A program made the translations under genes and the position numbers. The notes beneath the pieces are model-generated. The model was not told the DNA's origin, searched no databases, and worked only from the letters and a program-made list of their open reading frames with translations. DNA of 5,985 bases from Pseudomonadota bacterium (GTDB taxonomy: Bacteria > Desulfobacterota > Desulfovibrionia > Desulfovibrionales > Desulfovibrionaceae): the NCBI GenBank assembly GCA_023417745.1, contig JAEZEM010000365.1, forward strand, positions 1 to 5,985, written 5' to 3'. How positions within the stretch are numbered: the first letter of the stretch is position 1; every line of letters begins with the position of its first letter. Shown piece after piece: positions 5,382-5,985 of the stretch.

Positions 5382-5985
5382 ATGCACACCCTGGTCCTCG
5401 TGCGCCACGGCCAAAGCGTGTGGAACCTCGAAAACCGGTTCACCGGCTGGACCGACGTGGGCCTGACGCCCCAGGGTCGCGAGGAAGCCGCCCAGGCGGC
5501 GGACCTCCTTCGCGACGGCGGCTACGACTTCGACACCTGCCTGACCTCGGTGCTCTCCCGAGCCGTCATGACCCTCGACATCCTCTTGACCGGCCTCGAC
5601 CGCCTGTGGCTGCCGGTCACCAAGTCCTGGCGCTTGAACGAACGCCACTACGGCGCGCTCCAAGGCCTCAACAAGGCCGAAATGGCCGCCCAGTACGGCG
5701 AAGAGCAGGTGTTCGTCTGGCGCAGAAGCTACGACACCCCACCCCCGGCCCTGGACCCCGCCGACGAACGCTTCCCCGGCCGCGACCGGCGCTACGCCGG
5801 CCTCACCGAGGCCGAACTGCCGCGCTGCGAGTCGCTTAAGGACCCCGTGGCCCGGGTCATGCCCTACTGGCACGACGTTATGGCCCCGGCCATCGCCTCG
5901 GGCACGCGGCTGCTCGTGGCCGCCCACGGCAACTCGCTGCGCGCCCTGGTCAAATACCTCGACGCCATCGACGACAACGCCATAA
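5382..5985 (+). CDS. gpmA: 2,3-bisphosphoglycerate-dependent phosphoglycerate mutase, 3' end cut off
   Basis: This enzyme interconverts 3-phosphoglycerate and 2-phosphoglycerate in glycolysis and gluconeogenesis through a phosphohistidine. The first 201 residues are in the window, and about 50 more are expected from the usual length of about 250. The phosphorylated histidine is His9 in the LVRHGQS signature (6-12), followed by NRFTGWTDV (18-26). Arg60 (SVLSRA), Glu87 in LNERHYGALQGLNK (85-98), RRSY (114-117) and His182 in AAHGNSLRALVKYLD (180-194) complete the active site. All are at the E. coli GpmA positions minus two. It is the cofactor-dependent dPGM type, not the metal-dependent GpmI. 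The ATG at 5382 is preceded by GGGAG (5371-5375), 6 nt ahead. It follows thiC by 26 nt in the same direction with no terminator between, so co-transcription is likely, although thiamine synthesis and glycolysis share no obvious step here. Confidence 0.96.
   Translation, partial: MHTLVLVRHGQSVWNLENRFTGWTDVGLTPQGREEAAQAADLLRDGGYDFDTCLTSVLSRAVMTLDILLTGLDRLWLPVTKSWRLNERHYGALQGLNKAEMAAQYGEEQVFVWRRSYDTPPPALDPADERFPGRDRRYAGLTEAELPRCESLKDPVARVMPYWHDVMAPAIASGTRLLVAAHGNSLRALVKYLDAIDDNAI

Noticed and set aside
5025..5927. 300-codon open frame on the minus strand across thiC and gpmA
   Set aside because: It is antisense to two well-identified genes and spans their junction, with no recognisable domain.

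Overview
The window is GC-rich chromosomal DNA of a bacterium, with six genes on two strands and no sign of phage, plasmid, CRISPR or insertion-sequence genes. Three things suggest a high-GC, Desulfovibrio-like deltaproteobacterium (Desulfovibrionaceae): the codon bias, the gene set and order, and an intergenic hairpin sequence resembling one I recall as scattered through Desulfovibrio genomes. This assignment rests on recognition, not on a search.

Layout. At the left edge (3-191, +) is the 3' end of a TolB/PD40-type beta-propeller protein. It converges on a minus-strand translation cluster, with a 13-bp hairpin between them. Read in its own direction, the cluster runs rpmE (ribosomal protein L31, 3877-3662), a DUF1385/YqhQ-type membrane protein (3597-2641), prfA (release factor 1, 2489-1416) and prmC (methyltransferase for the release-factor GGQ glutamine, 1162-302). 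Diverging from rpmE across 164 bp is a plus-strand pair: thiC (phosphomethylpyrimidine synthase, 4042-5355), then after 26 nt gpmA (2,3-bisphosphoglycerate-dependent phosphoglycerate mutase, from 5382), which is cut by the window end.

How the genes work together. RF1 terminates translation at UAA and UAG, and PrmC methylates the Gln of its GGQ loop. L31 is a ribosomal subunit, so three of the four minus-strand genes act directly in translation. The DUF1385 protein has no established function. ThiC makes the pyrimidine half of thiamine, and GpmA interconverts 3- and 2-phosphoglycerate; the two are probably co-transcribed.

Most of the unexplained structure lies between the minus-strand genes. 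The 253-bp prfA-prmC gap holds three separate perfect inverted repeats, one with 17-bp arms ending just upstream of the prmC ribosome binding site. The DUF1385-prfA gap holds a terminator-like hairpin and T-run overlapping a possible prfA promoter. No TPP riboswitch is visible ahead of thiC, and the ThiC cluster motif reads CX2CX3C. I found no convincing new multi-gene system. The most speculative lead is that the DUF1385 protein, encoded beside PrmC and its known substrate, also carries a GGQ tripeptide.
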